Positions 25,835 through 37,082 are shown, counted from the stretch's first letter. The stretch: 64,000 nt of DNA from Flaccisagitta enflata (GCA_965153355.1 OZ231126.1:32860001-32924000); one strand, 5' to 3'. Made by a program: numbers and translations. The notes: a model not told the origin generated them from the sequence alone.

Positions 25835-26196
25835 TCTTTAGTTGAAAAAACTCTCTCTGACCTGATATCAGGTCTTTTAAGCCCCAAATCAGCCTTTTTA
25901 GGCTTCTGATAAACCCCTCCATACTTGGAATCATTCCCATTCAGCCTCAAATTAATCCTTAAAGGCTTCAAATTGAGTTCCTCAGTACAATGATACTGCA
26001 CTGGACCTCTGGTAATAAGTGTATTTGGCGTCAAATCAAAGATGGGATTTTTCATGCTTTTGGGTTTTCACAATATTTTGCTCATACATAAATCTTGCTC
26101 TAGAGTGATAACATGCCTAAAAGTCCCCTAACTGGAGTATGTTTATTTGTCTTTTAATTGAGAAAAAATTCAAATTTTTTATATACATATCTAAAG

Positions 26197-26629
26197 CTGA
26201 GGCGGATCAACATATATGCTTTAAATGCTTAAGCATAGGGCCCCGCGCCTCAGGGGGGCCCCGCGCTTGAAAAAAAGAGAAAAAAAACAGTCGCCCAAGG
26301 GCATTATGTGGTCAGCGATACCCGTTGCCCTGCTATGTGTGTTGGTGATTGAAGGTGATAGGTAGCAGGGCAGTGGCCCTGAAGGGGACGATGTCCTGTA
26401 GCCTCGAGGCTGGGATTTGAGCCATGAGGCTGGGATTTGAGCCCCGAGGCTGGGATTTGAGTCTCAAGGCGGGGGGGGGGGATGCACGGCCGGACGGACA
26501 GATGGACGAACGAACAAAAGTCCCCCTGTGTTCTACAGGACATCGTCCCCTTCGGGGCCGCTGCCCAAAAAGGGAAAGAGAGGAAAAAAGACAAAAAGAA
26601 AGAAAAAGAATGAAAAAAAGAAAGAAAAA

Positions 26630-26661
<32 letters not shown>

Positions 26662-27281
26662 GGAAAACAGCAAAGGGGAAAACTAAGAAAGCTACAGAAA
26701 CCAGATTGCACCCCTCTTGCTGTTTTCTTTTCAAATCTATAGCTTATCTAGAAGCTGCAAGTTCCTAAGAAGTAACTGCATTTCATTTTTATACATTTAA
26801 AAATAGATTTTACTTTTGTTTTCTAGTTTTAAAAAGTTAAAGCTACAGGAACTAGATAGAGCTAATCTTGAAGATTTTATAAAGTAGCATATGACAAAGT
26901 TTCTTTAAAAGCGATTCTGTAAGAGCTTATGAAAAAGTTTCTTTAAAAGCTATTCTGTAAGATATCCTTGGTTCTGTAAGATATCCTTGGTTGAAGTTAA
27001 ATATTTCATAGATAGTAATCAGTCTTGAATTGGTTTCTTTGGGGTTCAATATGAGGTGATAATATTAGGCCTGATATGTCTGATCTTAGGTTTGAAGCTG
27101 CTGCTAAAAAAAACAGGTTGTAACTTGTAAGAGCAATAGAGAGAAAAAAAATTGCATGGAACAAAAAGAAGATATAGCTGAAAAACTTTTGTTTAGAGAA
27201 ACCAAAACATTTTTTGGGGGGGAAGGGGGCCCCGCGCCCTTGATTAAGCATAGGGCCCCGCACCTTGTTGATCCGCCTCAG
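26197..27281. repeat. Element bounded by CTGAGGCGGATCAACA inverse pair
   Basis: CTGAGGCGGATCAACA at 26197 and TGTTGATCCGCCTCAG at 27266, each next to GGGCCCCGCGCC-type sequence. F2 and (AAAG)n lie inside. The same CTGAGGCGG core occurs in the element at 47835-48238. Confidence 0.6.
26365..26566. mobile_element. Foldback element F2
   Basis: GGGCAGTGGCCCTGAAGGGG, CGATGTCCTGTAG at the left; TTCTACAGGACATCGTCCCC, TTCGGGGCCGCTGCCC at the right. Inside: four GAGGCTGGGATTTGAG units and a GGACGGACAG run. Left flank has ATGTGGTCAGCGATACCC, the inverse of the module found to the right of F1. Confidence 0.85.
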
Positions 27282-27686
27282 ATCTATAGATTGACTCTTT
27301 GGGGTAAAAAAATCAATTTTTGGTAATTTGAGGAAGTCTTGCCTTTTTTGAGCTGGAGTACAAGTTTCTGAAAATTTGTAGCAAGGAAAGCTAATTTTTT
27401 TCTTTCAGATGGCACCAACCACAGGTCTCTTTGACGATTTTTCACTGAGTTATGATTTCTTTAATCTTTTTTTATGATCCATGGTTTTTCGCAATTTTTG
27501 CCATTTTTTTGGCATTCGCGATATATCAAAAATAGGCTCTTGCTTGCAACTTCCGCCAAAATTCAAAGTTATTTCAGTGATTTAGTAGCCTATAAGGGTC
27601 GGTCTTATCATAGAATATCTCCCTTTTTATGAACGACTTCAGTGATAATTCTCATTACACCCTACTTCTGATGCGATTGATCTGTT

Positions 27687-27690
<4 letters not shown>

Positions 27691-27771
<81 letters not shown>
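27691..27771. repeat. (CT)n
   Basis: Pure dinucleotide. Confidence 0.98.
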
Positions 27772-27773
<2 letters not shown>

Positions 27774-28768
27774 ATATTGTTGTTGTCGCCATTCACATCT
27801 CTACAGCCTCGCCCTTCCAATGTTTTCAACAAACAATCCTCTCAGATTTTAACTGTCTCTCTCTGTCTCTTCTCACATTTGAAAGATTGGAGATTGGCTG
27901 GGTTCCGGAGACGATCTTGAATCTTCGACTCAGTTTGGGATGACACTGAGAGACTGGCAGTGGCCAGTGCACATGGGGGCAAAAAGGGGTTGTAATGGTT
28001 CAATGATACAATCATGAAAAGATGCGAGTTCAAGTTTGAGTACACCGGCAAAGAAAAGCCGGTGCAATCCGTCATTCATCTGCATTCATACGTATAACGT
28101 AACCATCACAACATATAACATCTCAAATGCTTTCAGTGTGTCGGTATTCATAACCGAAAACCAATTGAGTGAAAATAACAGTCACCATACATACCAAAGA
28201 AACAAACTTACGATTTCCAATCGGGGGGGGGGGGGAGAGAGTCATTCAACTCCTTTGCCATGCCTGTTGGCTTTCAGGAGCCTCTCTTTAAGGCAATGCA
28301 ATGCAATATAGAGAATCTTGTAAAAAAATTGTGACAATGTGATATAATGTAGATATTTTGTTACGGAATTTGTGATTTATTTTGTTACGGGCCTTTTTAT
28401 CAAAATGATATTTCAATTGAAACTAATTTCGCTCTAGGAGCCAAACAAAAAAGCTCGCATTCTAAAGGCAATGATTTAGCAATTAAAGGCATTTTTTTGT
28501 TACGGAATTTTTCTAATCAAAAATGATATCTTGATTGAAAATAATTTCGCTCTAGAAGCCAGACAAAAAAACTTGCAATTATTGAGGATCGACATGCACT
28601 ATTTTTAAAGCTTGTTTGGATATATATCGGTTTCGCGGTTTTTACTATTTTTTCACCGCCGCGCGCGCGCTCCTCCTTTCCTCTTATCTGAAATTCCTAA
28701 CTTAGCCATTGGCGCGGAAATTGGAAGCTTGGAAACATTTTTTCTCTCCTTTTGTTTCTATACTTTTT

Positions 28769-29277
28769 GGGCAGCGGCCCCGAAGGGGTCGATGACCTAT
28801 GCTTTCACACATATGGGGGATTTTCTCCTTCTCCTTCTCCTCCTTCTCCTACGTCCCCCCCTCAAATCCCAGTCCCGAGGCCCAAATTCCAGTCTTGAGG
28901 CCCAAATCCCAGTCTTGAGGCCCAAATCCCAGCCTCAAGGCCCAAATCCTAGCCTCAAGGCCTAAATCCTAGCCTGGAGGCCCAGATTTCAGCCGTGAAG
29001 CCCAAATCTCAGCCACAAGGTCAAAGTCTCAGCCAAGACGCCCAGATCCGGCCTTGAGGCCCAAATCTCAGCCTCCAGGCTAGGATTTAGGCCTTGAGGC
29101 TAGGATTTGGGCCTTGAGGCTGGGATTTGGGCCTCAAGACTGGGATTTTGGCCTCAAGACTGGAATTTGGGCCTTGGGACTGGGATTTGAGGGGGAGGGA
29201 CGGAGGAGGAGGAGGAGGAGAAAATCCCTCATATGTGTGAAAGCATAGGTCATCGACCCCTTCGGGGCCGCTGCCCT
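28769..29277. mobile_element. Foldback element F3
   Basis: Ends GGGCAGCGGCCCCGAAGGGG and its inverse, extended by GATGACCTATGCTTTCACAC about 60 bp in all. The inside is itself an inverted repeat: GGCCCAAATCCCAGTCTTGA units on the left, TCAAGACTGGGATTTGGGCC units on the right, meeting near 29060. Confidence 0.9.
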
Positions 29278-29369
29278 GCTCCCCCCTCAACTTCAACCAC
29301 AACCAACTTAGGCAGGGCACGGGTACCGCTGACCATCTAACGCTTTTGCGACTATTCTTTCCTCTTTTT

Positions 29370-29958
29370 GGGCAGCGGCCCCGAAGGGGCCGGTGACCTA
29401 TGCTTTCACACATAGGGGAAATTTTTCCTTCTTCTCCTCCTCCTTCTTCTCCGTCCACCCCCTTCGAAGCTCATATCCTGGCCTTGGGGCCATAATCCTA
29501 GTCTAGAGGCCCATATCCTAGTCTAGAGGCCCAAATTCTAGCCTCAAGGCCCAAATCCTTGCCTCAAGACTCAAATCCCAACCTTGAGGCTCATATCCCA
29601 GTCTAGAGGCCCATATCCCAGCCTCGAGGCCCATATCCCAGACTCGAGGCCCATATCCCAGCCTAGAGGCCCGTATCTCAGCCTCGAGGCTCACATCCCA
29701 GCCTCAAGGCTCATATCCCAGCCTAAAGTCTCATATCCCAGCCTCAAGCCTTAAATTCCAGCCATGAGGCTCAAATCACAGCCTCATGGCTCAAATTACA
29801 GCCTTTAGGCTCAAATCACAGACTCAAGGCTCAAATCACAGCCTCATGGCTCAAATCACAGCCTCATGGCTCAAATCACAGCCTTGAGGCTCAAATTCAA
29901 TCCTAGAGCTTCAAAACTTACTAAGCATAGGTCATCGGCCCCTTCGGGGCCGCTGCCC
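29370..29958. mobile_element. Foldback element F4
   Basis: Same ends as F3, but the interior is a direct array of about 22 units like AGGCCCATATCCCAGCCTCG, drifting to CAAGGCTCAAATCACAGCCT. Confidence 0.9.
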
Positions 29959-29991
29959 CTCTCACCATCACACATAACAAATGCTCACATA

Positions 29992-31502
29992 TAGTCCCGT
30001 CTCTTAAAGGAATAAAAGAAAAGAACTCGGCGTTTTTGGGGCAAAGCGTGAAAATTTGCATACAGGGTCAGTTTTTTGTGCTGAACAAGACTAGATGGGG
30101 TACACGTCTGATTTTTTAGTGTACCCCATTCAAAAACGCGTTTTTTCTTCAAAAAAACACTTTGAAGAGGCGCTGACGCCAAACGCATCGACAGATGACT
30201 ATAAAATTTTAGGTGAAAAAAAATATGCCTTTTTGCTACTTGCATGCAAAATTTCAGCAAAATCGGTTCAGTAGAAGCGAAGATATTGCCGTTTAAAGTC
30301 TAGGCCTATTTTCAAAAAAAGGGCTATGTTTCAATTTTGGGGTAAAATTGTGTTTTTTGAGCTGGAAGTCTGAAATTGTTTTCACTCATTTATTTTACCC
30401 TCATTTACCCTAAAAACAAATAAAATTGAAAAAAACCATTTTTTTTTCATTTTTTGGGCCAAAAAAACAAAAAATCAGCCTTCAAAATTTAGGCCTGATT
30501 TTCAAAAAGGGCTAGTGCAAGGAAAATATGAAAATCCTTGACGCCCACTAAGGGAATCTATTTTCATAAAGTGTACCACCTTATTCCCAAACTTTCAGAG
30601 GGGTACATTAACCCAAAAGGACAAAATTCAATTTTAAAGAATTAAAAAAAAAACGACCCAAAATTTGGCATTTTTAGACCCTCAGGGACATTTGGCAACG
30701 CTACGGCCAAACGCTTCAACCGATTTGCCTAAAATTTTGCATGCAAGTCCCAATATGTTAGGGGCATATCTGAGCCAAATTTCAGCTTACTAATCAAACA
30801 TTTAATTTTTCCATATATCAAAAAGGGTAAAAAAATGCTGAATTTTGGTATTTTTGCTGTAGACTTTGAAATGATTTTTTGTCTTTTTGGGTTAACGTAC
30901 CCCTCTGAAAGTTTGGGAATAAGTTGGTACACTTTATGACAATAGATTCCCTGAGTGGGCGCCAATGATTTTAATATTTTCCTTGCACTAGCCCTTTTTG
31001 AATATCAGGCCAAAATTTTGAGACCCAATTTTGTGGTTTTTAGGCCATAAAATGGAAAAAACATGGGATTTTTTCAATTTTTTTTGTTTTTAGAGTAAAT
31101 GAGGGTAATATACGCAAGTGAAATCAATTTCAGACTTCCAGCTCAAAAAAACACAATTTTACCCCAAAATTGAAACATAGCCCTTTTTTTGAAAATAGGC
31201 CTAAACTTTAAACGGCAATATTTTCGCTTCTACTGAACCAATTTTGCTGAAATTTTGCATGCAAGTAGAAAAAAGGTATATTTTTCTTCACCTAAAATTT
31301 TATAGTCATCCGCCAATTGGTTTGGCCTCAGCGCCATTTCAAAGTGTTTTTTGGGCAAAAAAACGCGTTTTTGAAAGGGGTACACTAAAAAATCAGACGT
31401 GTACCCCTTCTAGTCTTGTTCAGCACAAAAAACTGACCCCGTATGCAAATTTTCACGCTTTGCCCCAAAAACGCCGAGTCCTTTTCCTTAAATCCTAGAC
31501 TA
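29992..31502. mobile_element. 1.5 kb inverted-repeat element, copy 1
   Basis: Ends TAGTC..GACTA, flanked on both sides by ATA. Arms of about 700 bases (AACTCGGCG, GTGAAAATTTGCATAC, CACGTCTGATTTTTTAGTGT, CTGAACAAGACTAGA) meet near 30750. It separates the right end of F4 from its GGGTACCGCTGACCAT module. No coding capacity. Confidence 0.9.
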
Positions 31503-31654
31503 ATAGGGGCAATGGGTACCGCTGACCATCTAACGCTTTTGCGACTATTCTGTTTCTGGCGCTAATTTAACGTCACTTTTCACGGCTCTCAGGTTTTCAG
31601 GTGTTCACTTGTTTTCCCCGCTTCTTTTGCTTTACGGCTACCGCGTGTTTTCAC

Positions 31655-31720
31655 TTTCAGTCGCGTAAGAGCGTTTCTCTAGACCCCACCATGTCGGTCC
31701 GTCCGCCTGTCTTTATGTCT
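31655..31720 (+). mobile_element. Hairpin element, degenerate start
   Basis: TCAGTCGCGTAAGAGCGTTTCTCTAGACCCC and GTCGGTCCGTCCG resemble the start of the family; the rest is not recognisable. Confidence 0.4.
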
Positions 31721-31864
31721 GTGTTTTTTTTTCTGGCATTTATGACTTTTTCTAGGACTCAAAAGATCACTGCCCTCGCCATAACCAACAGCACGTGAAA
31801 ATGTGCAAATGTACAATTCCACTTTTACCCATCCTGGTATTGGCCTTCTGCCCTTGTTATTTTT

Positions 31865-31970
31865 ATTTGCAGACACGCAACTCTATAAGAGGCTTTTGCC
31901 GTCCGTCCGTCGGTCTGTTGGTCCGTAGAGGTGATCGAGTCAAAAAGTGGATAAATGAGTGTTTTGGATA
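31865..31970 (+). mobile_element. Short hairpin element, copy 12, partial
   Basis: TTGCAGACACGCAACTCTATAAGAGG-type start, GTCCGTCCGTCGG, GTGATCGAGTCAAAAAGTGG as in copies 11, 14 and 17. Runs directly into the ATTTCAAC palindrome array without the usual end. Confidence 0.65.
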
Positions 31971-32018
31971 CTTTTTATGTGTTTGTGTATAGATTGGGAT
32001 TTGGAGCGTGGACAGTCG

Positions 32019-32250
32019 GTATTTGTAGATATGTCAGCAGTTTGATATATTTCAACCAGTTGAAATCTCTCATTCTGGCATATTTCAACGGGTTGAAATC
32101 TTTCATTCTACTGATATAAATCTTGTGGAATGAGAGATTTCAACGTGTTGAAATGTGCCAAAATGAGAGATTTCAACCCGTTGAAATATGCCAGAATGAG
32201 AGATTTCAACGGGTTGAAATATACCAAACTGCTGACATATCTACAAATAT
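32019..32250. repeat. Inverted repeat with five ATTTCAAC..GTTGAAAT palindromes
   Basis: 18-bp palindromes ATTTCAACNNGTTGAAAT at 32049, 32082, 32137, 32170 and 32203; neighbours are 33 bp apart, with CTCTCATTCTGGCAT spacers. The whole is flanked by inverted GATATGTCAGCAGTTTG / CAAACTGCTGACATATC. Confidence 0.9.
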
Positions 32251-32310
32251 CGAAATGTCCATAGACTGTGAATGGTTGTTGGCCGCAACAATGTTCCTAG
32301 ATCTCTTTTT

Positions 32311-32775
32311 AGGCGGCAGCCCAAAAAGGCCGATGTTCTTCAGAACACAGGGATGAACTGTCACATACATTTGCCTGTTTGCCCTTCCCCCAATTACTTA
32401 AGGCTCAAATCCTAATCTATAGGCCCTAATTCCAGCTTGTTGGCTCAAATTCCAGCCTGTTGGCCTAAATCTCAGCCTGTTAATTCAAATTCCAGCCTGT
32501 TGGCCCAAAACCCAGCCTGTTGACCCAAATCCTTGTCTTGAGGTTATAAGGCTAAAATCCAAACAAAATCCTAGCCTTATGGCTCAAATTGTTGCATCTG
32601 GGCCAAATCTCAGTCAAATGACCCATAGCCCACCTAAATGGCTCAAATCTTAAACCGATACTCACAAGTCCAAAATCAGTCAACCCTCTAGGAAATCAGT
32701 CACGGACAGATGGACGTAATGATTCACCCATGTGTTCTACAGGATATTAACCTTTTAGAGGCATTGTCTTATGCT
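32311..32775. mobile_element. Foldback element F5, decayed
   Basis: GGCGGCAGCCCAAAAAGGCC, GATGTTCTTCAGAACACAGG left; TGTTCTACAGGATATTAACC right, degenerate. Interior of GTTGGCTCAAATTCCAGCCT units. Followed by GGGTCCCGCTGACCATATGC. Confidence 0.7.
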
Positions 32776-32927
32776 CAGCCCATTTCTTTGAAACAGTAAT
32801 AGAGCAGGGCGACGGGTCCCGCTGACCATATGCGATCTTTGGATGACTTGTTCCTCTTGCCGCTTTGCACCACACCATCTGAGCTTTCTTTGCCAGGCGT
32901 TATTTGCTATTTCCATTCCTTCTCTTC

Positions 32928-32930
<3 letters not shown>

Positions 32931-32996
<66 letters not shown>
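32931..32996. repeat. (CT)n
   Basis: Pure dinucleotide. Confidence 0.98.
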
Positions 32997-32999
<3 letters not shown>

Positions 33000-33524
33000 T
33001 CCTCCACAGTTCTGTTTCTCCTTCCAAAGTTGTTGAGTGACATGAATTATGCGCAGATTCAAGGGTTTGTTCCTGATCCTTTTTCTTTTTTTGCCTGCTT
33101 GTGTTTCGATTCTTTCCTATTTGTTGTAATAGTCGAGGATGTTATCAGCCAGGTGTTTGATTGTTATCAGCTTGTTATCAGCCAAGTGTTTGATTGTTAC
33201 TTTTTTAAGAGATTTTGTGTATACTAAATGGTATAGGCCTGTCCGAACCTATACTAATGAGGTATGCAGTCAAGCTAATAGTTCTTTCAGGTAAGCATTT
33301 TTTTTGTTAATTGTAAAGGATAGTTGTGAGCAATCCGGAGTAAACACCATTGAAAGCTTGCAAGGCTTTCATCCTTTGTAAATTGGAGAATTCTGGCCTC
33401 CTTTTCTAAGGGCAATGTTGTTTCAACATTCATAAAGAACCAATATCATCGTCATCGTCATTGTTTCCTATTGGTGACTTTGCCTTCTCCGTGGGTTTTT
33501 TGTGCGTTGATGTTCATTTTGCCA

Positions 33525-33690
33525 TTCGAGGTCGCTGACCTATGCTTCCACACATTGGGAAAAATTCTCTCTGTCTTCTCCTCCACCCCCTTTGAGGCTA
33601 AATCTAAGCCTCGAGGCTCAAATTCAAACCTCAAGGCTCAAATCCCTGCATCAAGGGTCCAATCTCAGCCTCACATCCCCTCATTCACTT
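33525..33690. mobile_element. Foldback element F6, left half only
   Basis: GAGGTCGCTGACCTATGCTT, CCACACATTGGG, CTTCTCCTCC, then four GAGGCTCAAAT-type units; no right end found. Confidence 0.55.
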
Positions 33691-33859
33691 AGGACTGTCG
33701 GGAATCGCTCGTTTACGTCTTTTTTTTTTAGGTACTTTTTTACTATCTTAGTTGGTCCATCGTTTGGGGAGAGCGGACGTGGACCCGAGAGAGCGATACT
33801 TCAAATGAATGTTTCTTGTTTACACCTCATTATTGTTCAACTCGGTTGTTTTGTTGCAG

Positions 33860-33893
33860 GTGAAAACGGTGGTCTTGGAAACGAGAGTGAAAC
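33860..33893 (+). pseudogene. Decayed partial duplicate of cadherin exon E
   Basis: After a good acceptor (TTTGTTGCAG) 34 bases match the first 34 bases of exon E at about 27 positions, beginning GTGAAA-CGGTGG. The match stops, and the frame meets TAG after 16 codons, so it cannot replace exon E. It could be a relic of a mutually exclusive exon, or a recent local duplication of the acceptor region. Confidence 0.6.
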
Positions 33894-33957
33894 CACTCTG
33901 TAGTCTGTAGCCTTTCTTGTTGAGTGTTCACACATGTCATTTGTGCCTCCATTGTAG

Positions 33958-34091
33958 GTGAAAGCGGTGGACGAGGACACGGGAGTGAACGGCGATGTTC
34001 GATACTCTCTTCTCTCTCGCCCGGGAGATGAGAGAAGATTCGCCATAGACCCGGAAACTGGAACCATCACTACGACGCAACCTTTGAACAG
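33958..34091 (+). CDS. CadN: Cadherin exon E
   Basis: Acceptor CCATTGTAG, donor AACAG|GTGGGT. 134 bp, phase 0 in, phase 2 out. It encodes VKAVDEDTGVNGDVRYSLL, with the DxD motif and the N-G-x-V/I-x-Y-S/x-L strand, and RRFAIDPETGTITTTQPLNR, the classic cadherin F-x-I-D-x-x-T-G core. It is separated from exon D by 14.9 kb of repeats. A partial, decayed copy of its first 34 bases lies 98 bases upstream. Confidence 0.92.
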
Positions 34092-34896
34092 GTGGGTGTG
34101 TAGGCTACACAGTGTATATGTAGTGTACATGCGCAACTGTATGTGCTTAGATGGGTCAGTTGGTATATCCGTGTACATGTGTACCTGCAAATGGCTACAT
34201 GTGTGCACTTCGATTGTCTGCTCGTGTGCGTGCATATATGCATATGTGGGTGATCACTGTGATAGTGTATATGAGTGATATTTAAAAGTTTGTCTCTTCG
34301 TCACTTTATCATTCTACGTGCAAACCCACGAGGCTTTGTTCGTTGGTCTGTCGATCGTATTAACCAAATTACCGAACTGACAAATCGACGGACGAACTGA
34401 GTCGCGATTCAACCACTCGGTTTTCTCGCTGACAGGCTTCCTACAAAATGACAAATCAAATTGATTAATCGCCTTAAAATATTTCCAGCAGAAAAACCCA
34501 CTTGTTTCGATTTTTTTTCTATTGATAATATGACACATCACATCAAAGAATCTTTATGAAATATCCCAAGTTCAAACATTGTCTTGCTTTTAAACTGAGT
34601 CATGTACATTCTCCAGCCATGTATTTTTATCTTGATCTTGTCTTGCTTTTAAACTGAGTCGCGTACATTGTCCGGCCATGTATTCTTATCTTGATCTTGT
34701 CCTGCTTTTAAACTGTGTCACATACATTCTCCAGCCATGTATTTTTATCTTGATCTTGTCCTGCTTTTAAACTGAGTCACATACATTCTCCGGCCCGGCC
34801 GTGTATTCTTATTTTGATCTTGTCCTGCTTTTAAACTGAGTCACATACATTCTCCGGCCATGTATTCTTATCTTGATCTTGTCTCGTTCTTTGCAG
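34092..34896 (+). other. Cadherin intron E-F
   Basis: The first 480 bases are unremarkable; the rest is five copies of a 59-bp repeat that runs into the acceptor. Confidence 0.85.
34583..34880. repeat. 59-bp tandem repeat reaching exon F
   Basis: Five units of CTTGATCTTGTCTTGCTTTT, AAACTGAGTC, ACATTCTCCGGCCATGTATT. The last unit turns into CTTGATCTTGTCTCGTTCTT and then GCAG of exon F. Confidence 0.9.
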
Positions 34897-34976
34897 AGAA
34901 AACGAGCAAAACGTTCACGCCTACGGAATAACAATTCAAGCAGAAGACCAAGCAACGTCCAGCCAGAAATTGGCAG
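34897..34976 (+). CDS. CadN: Cadherin exon F
   Basis: Acceptor CGTTCTTTGCAG, donor GGCAG|GTGAGT. 80 bp, phase 2 in, phase 1 out. It encodes ENEQNVHAYGITIQAEDQAT, the F strand with A-E-D, of the same EC repeat as exon E. The intron that follows is 23.6 kb and contains another complete gene; joining exon F to exon G across it restores the frame (GCAG + GC gives A-G). Confidence 0.85.
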
Positions 34977-35945
34977 GTGAGTTTTTCAATTGATGGCAGC
35001 AGCAGGGAATGAACATTTGTGGTCCCCCACCCTTTTTAGAAAGAAAGAAAAAAAACAAAACAAAACAAAAAAACGAAAAGGTGCGTTTCTGCGTCCATAT
35101 CAGTTTCAGTATCAAGTTTCTATTCTCCCAGCAAAGCCAAACTGAGAGGCAAAGACTGGATTAAAAGTGAAAATTTATCGAGTAAATGTTCAAGAAATGG
35201 ATAAACAAAAAAAGCAAAACAAAAAGCTTTAAACCATGTCGAGCGGTTAATGGACTGATGCAAGGCCTGCTCACCTTTTACTATACCGATAAAAGATCGT
35301 TTAGAGTAAATCGTCGGGCGATAAAAGAAACTGCACTTCACCAGAATATCAATAAAAGGAACGACACCTGCCAAAAAAATATATTGAAAGAAACGGCATC
35401 CGGGGAAACCCGCGCAATATATTTGTTGGAGGTGCCGTTTCACAACCGAGAAATATTTTTTTTTCAGAGCTTCCATTCACAATTGAAAATGTGCTAGATC
35501 GACCCGCTTTCTATTTGACAGATTTTTCGTCGTAAGTTAGTTGTAGTCTTGAGATAGAAGGTGCTTACACAACTTACATCACTGTCGCGCTTGTGTTCAA
35601 TTATGATTATATGGGCCATGTATATGTTACATGTGTGAATACAAAATAAATTTATAAAATTAAGCAAGATATTTTCTTTTCTCAAAACTATCAGAACAAA
35701 AGTCAGCCAAGCCTAACACAACAACGGAACCAAACAAAACAAAACTGTTTCTGACACCTTTTCTCCCTTTCTTGAAAACAAAACAAAACTCCCGTGGCTC
35801 TTTTTTTTCCAAGGCTGGTTTCTCTCAAGCTTGACTCAAACTCCTTCACGCCATTATTATCTACGTCCTTTCCATTAGCTTTTAGTTTGCCTGAAAGCTC
35901 AAGACTTTTCTACAGTGTCTTGAAAAGTCAATGTCTCACTTCGAC

Positions 35946-36050
<105 letters not shown>

Positions 36051-36632
36051 GCTGTCTCTCTCATATGCTGCCTACCTTATCTCCTTTTCAGTCTTTCTTT
36101 TTGTTGTCATCTTCGTTGTCATCATTTTCGTCTTTGTCGTCCCAATTTTGTTTCTTAAAGGTCGTTTTTGAATGAAGTTGTGATCGTTTTCTCTTTTGTC
36201 CTCCGTTGCCTTCAAAGAGCTGGCAAATTGTCATTTATTGTCATTCACGCGCTGTGGACCACAGCTGGCCAAAGATCCCATGTTTATGTGATACATGCAG
36301 CGTGAAACAATTTTTTTCCTTGTATAAATTTTTCACTTCTGATGAAACAAGAAGGAACTGCCCTCCAAATTTGTACGCACCCCTTTTACGTTAATTGTTG
36401 CGTTGACTTCTCATCTCATCTTTAGATCTGTCAGACCGCCTGTTTGTTGATCCGATCCATCCAAGCGCCTTATTCTTTAACTTAGCAGGTGCATGCACAA
36501 AGAACTGCCCCAATGCGTTCCATCGGTCATCACGTGTCGTCAAAAAGCAACGATGATAATTCAAAACGTCTGATATCATCGAATTTAGCGTCCTGTGCGT
36601 GTTAGCTAGAAAGCTTTGCGCAGAACGAGAGA

Positions 36633-36779
36633 GTAGGAACAAGCCCGGGCGGGCAACTCGATGCGTCACCAGCGTGATATTAGTGGAAGCGTAACGGACA
36701 TACCGACCGACGGACGGACCGACGGACCGACGGACGGACGGACAGACCCTCTTATAGAGATGCGATGACGCATCTAAAA
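36633..36779 (-). mobile_element. Short hairpin element, copy 13, GATGCGTC type
   Basis: GAACAAGCCCGGGCGGGCAA, distal CGATGCGTCACC, (GGAC)n, CCTCTTATAGAGATGCGATG, ACGCATCTAAAAAG. The stem AGATGCGTCA and distal TGACGCATC agree with each other and differ from the GTCGCG type. Confidence 0.8.
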
Positions 36780-37002
36780 AGAGAGAAAACCCGCGCGAAC
36801 CTGACGAGTTGCCATTGTCTACTGATTGCCGAGGTGACTTTTGACTAAGCGTATGATACAGTCACACACGAACACGTTCGTGCGAGCATGGTTTCAAACA
36901 CAAACACAAAAGAACAAAAAAGAGACGACAAAGCACACAAGCGACGACTTCCATTAACAACACGGAACAGTGAGCTGGAAAGCAGAAAGGCACACAGTCG
37001 AC

Positions 37003-37020
37003 ACACACGAACACGCACAC

Positions 37021-37080
<60 letters not shown>

Positions 37081-37082
37081 GC
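37003..37082. repeat. (CA)n then (GC)n
   Basis: Followed by five GCTT units to 37098. Confidence 0.98.

Larger units (their letters stand above)
21705..27560. repeat. Outer inverted repeat of a nested palindrome
   Basis: Left 21708-21890 and right 27375-27555 are diverged reverse complements (TTGCAAGCAAGAG, AAATCATAACTCA, GAGACCTCTGGTTGGTACCA against its inverse). Inside lie AAGGCTGATTTGAGGCCT-type degenerate units, the 23860-25834 palindrome, F2 and a CTGAGGCGGATCAACA pair. No coding sequence recognised. Confidence 0.7.
19012..33957 (+). other. Cadherin intron D-E
   Basis: 14.9 kb, almost wholly repeats: duplicated donors, hairpin elements, (CTTT)n, a 160-bp minisatellite near 21.2-21.6 kb, a 5.9 kb nested palindrome, (CT)n tracts, four or five foldback elements, the 1.5 kb inverted-repeat element and the ATTTCAAC palindrome array. 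19130-19930 and 27780-28760 show nothing recognisable. Confidence 0.8.
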
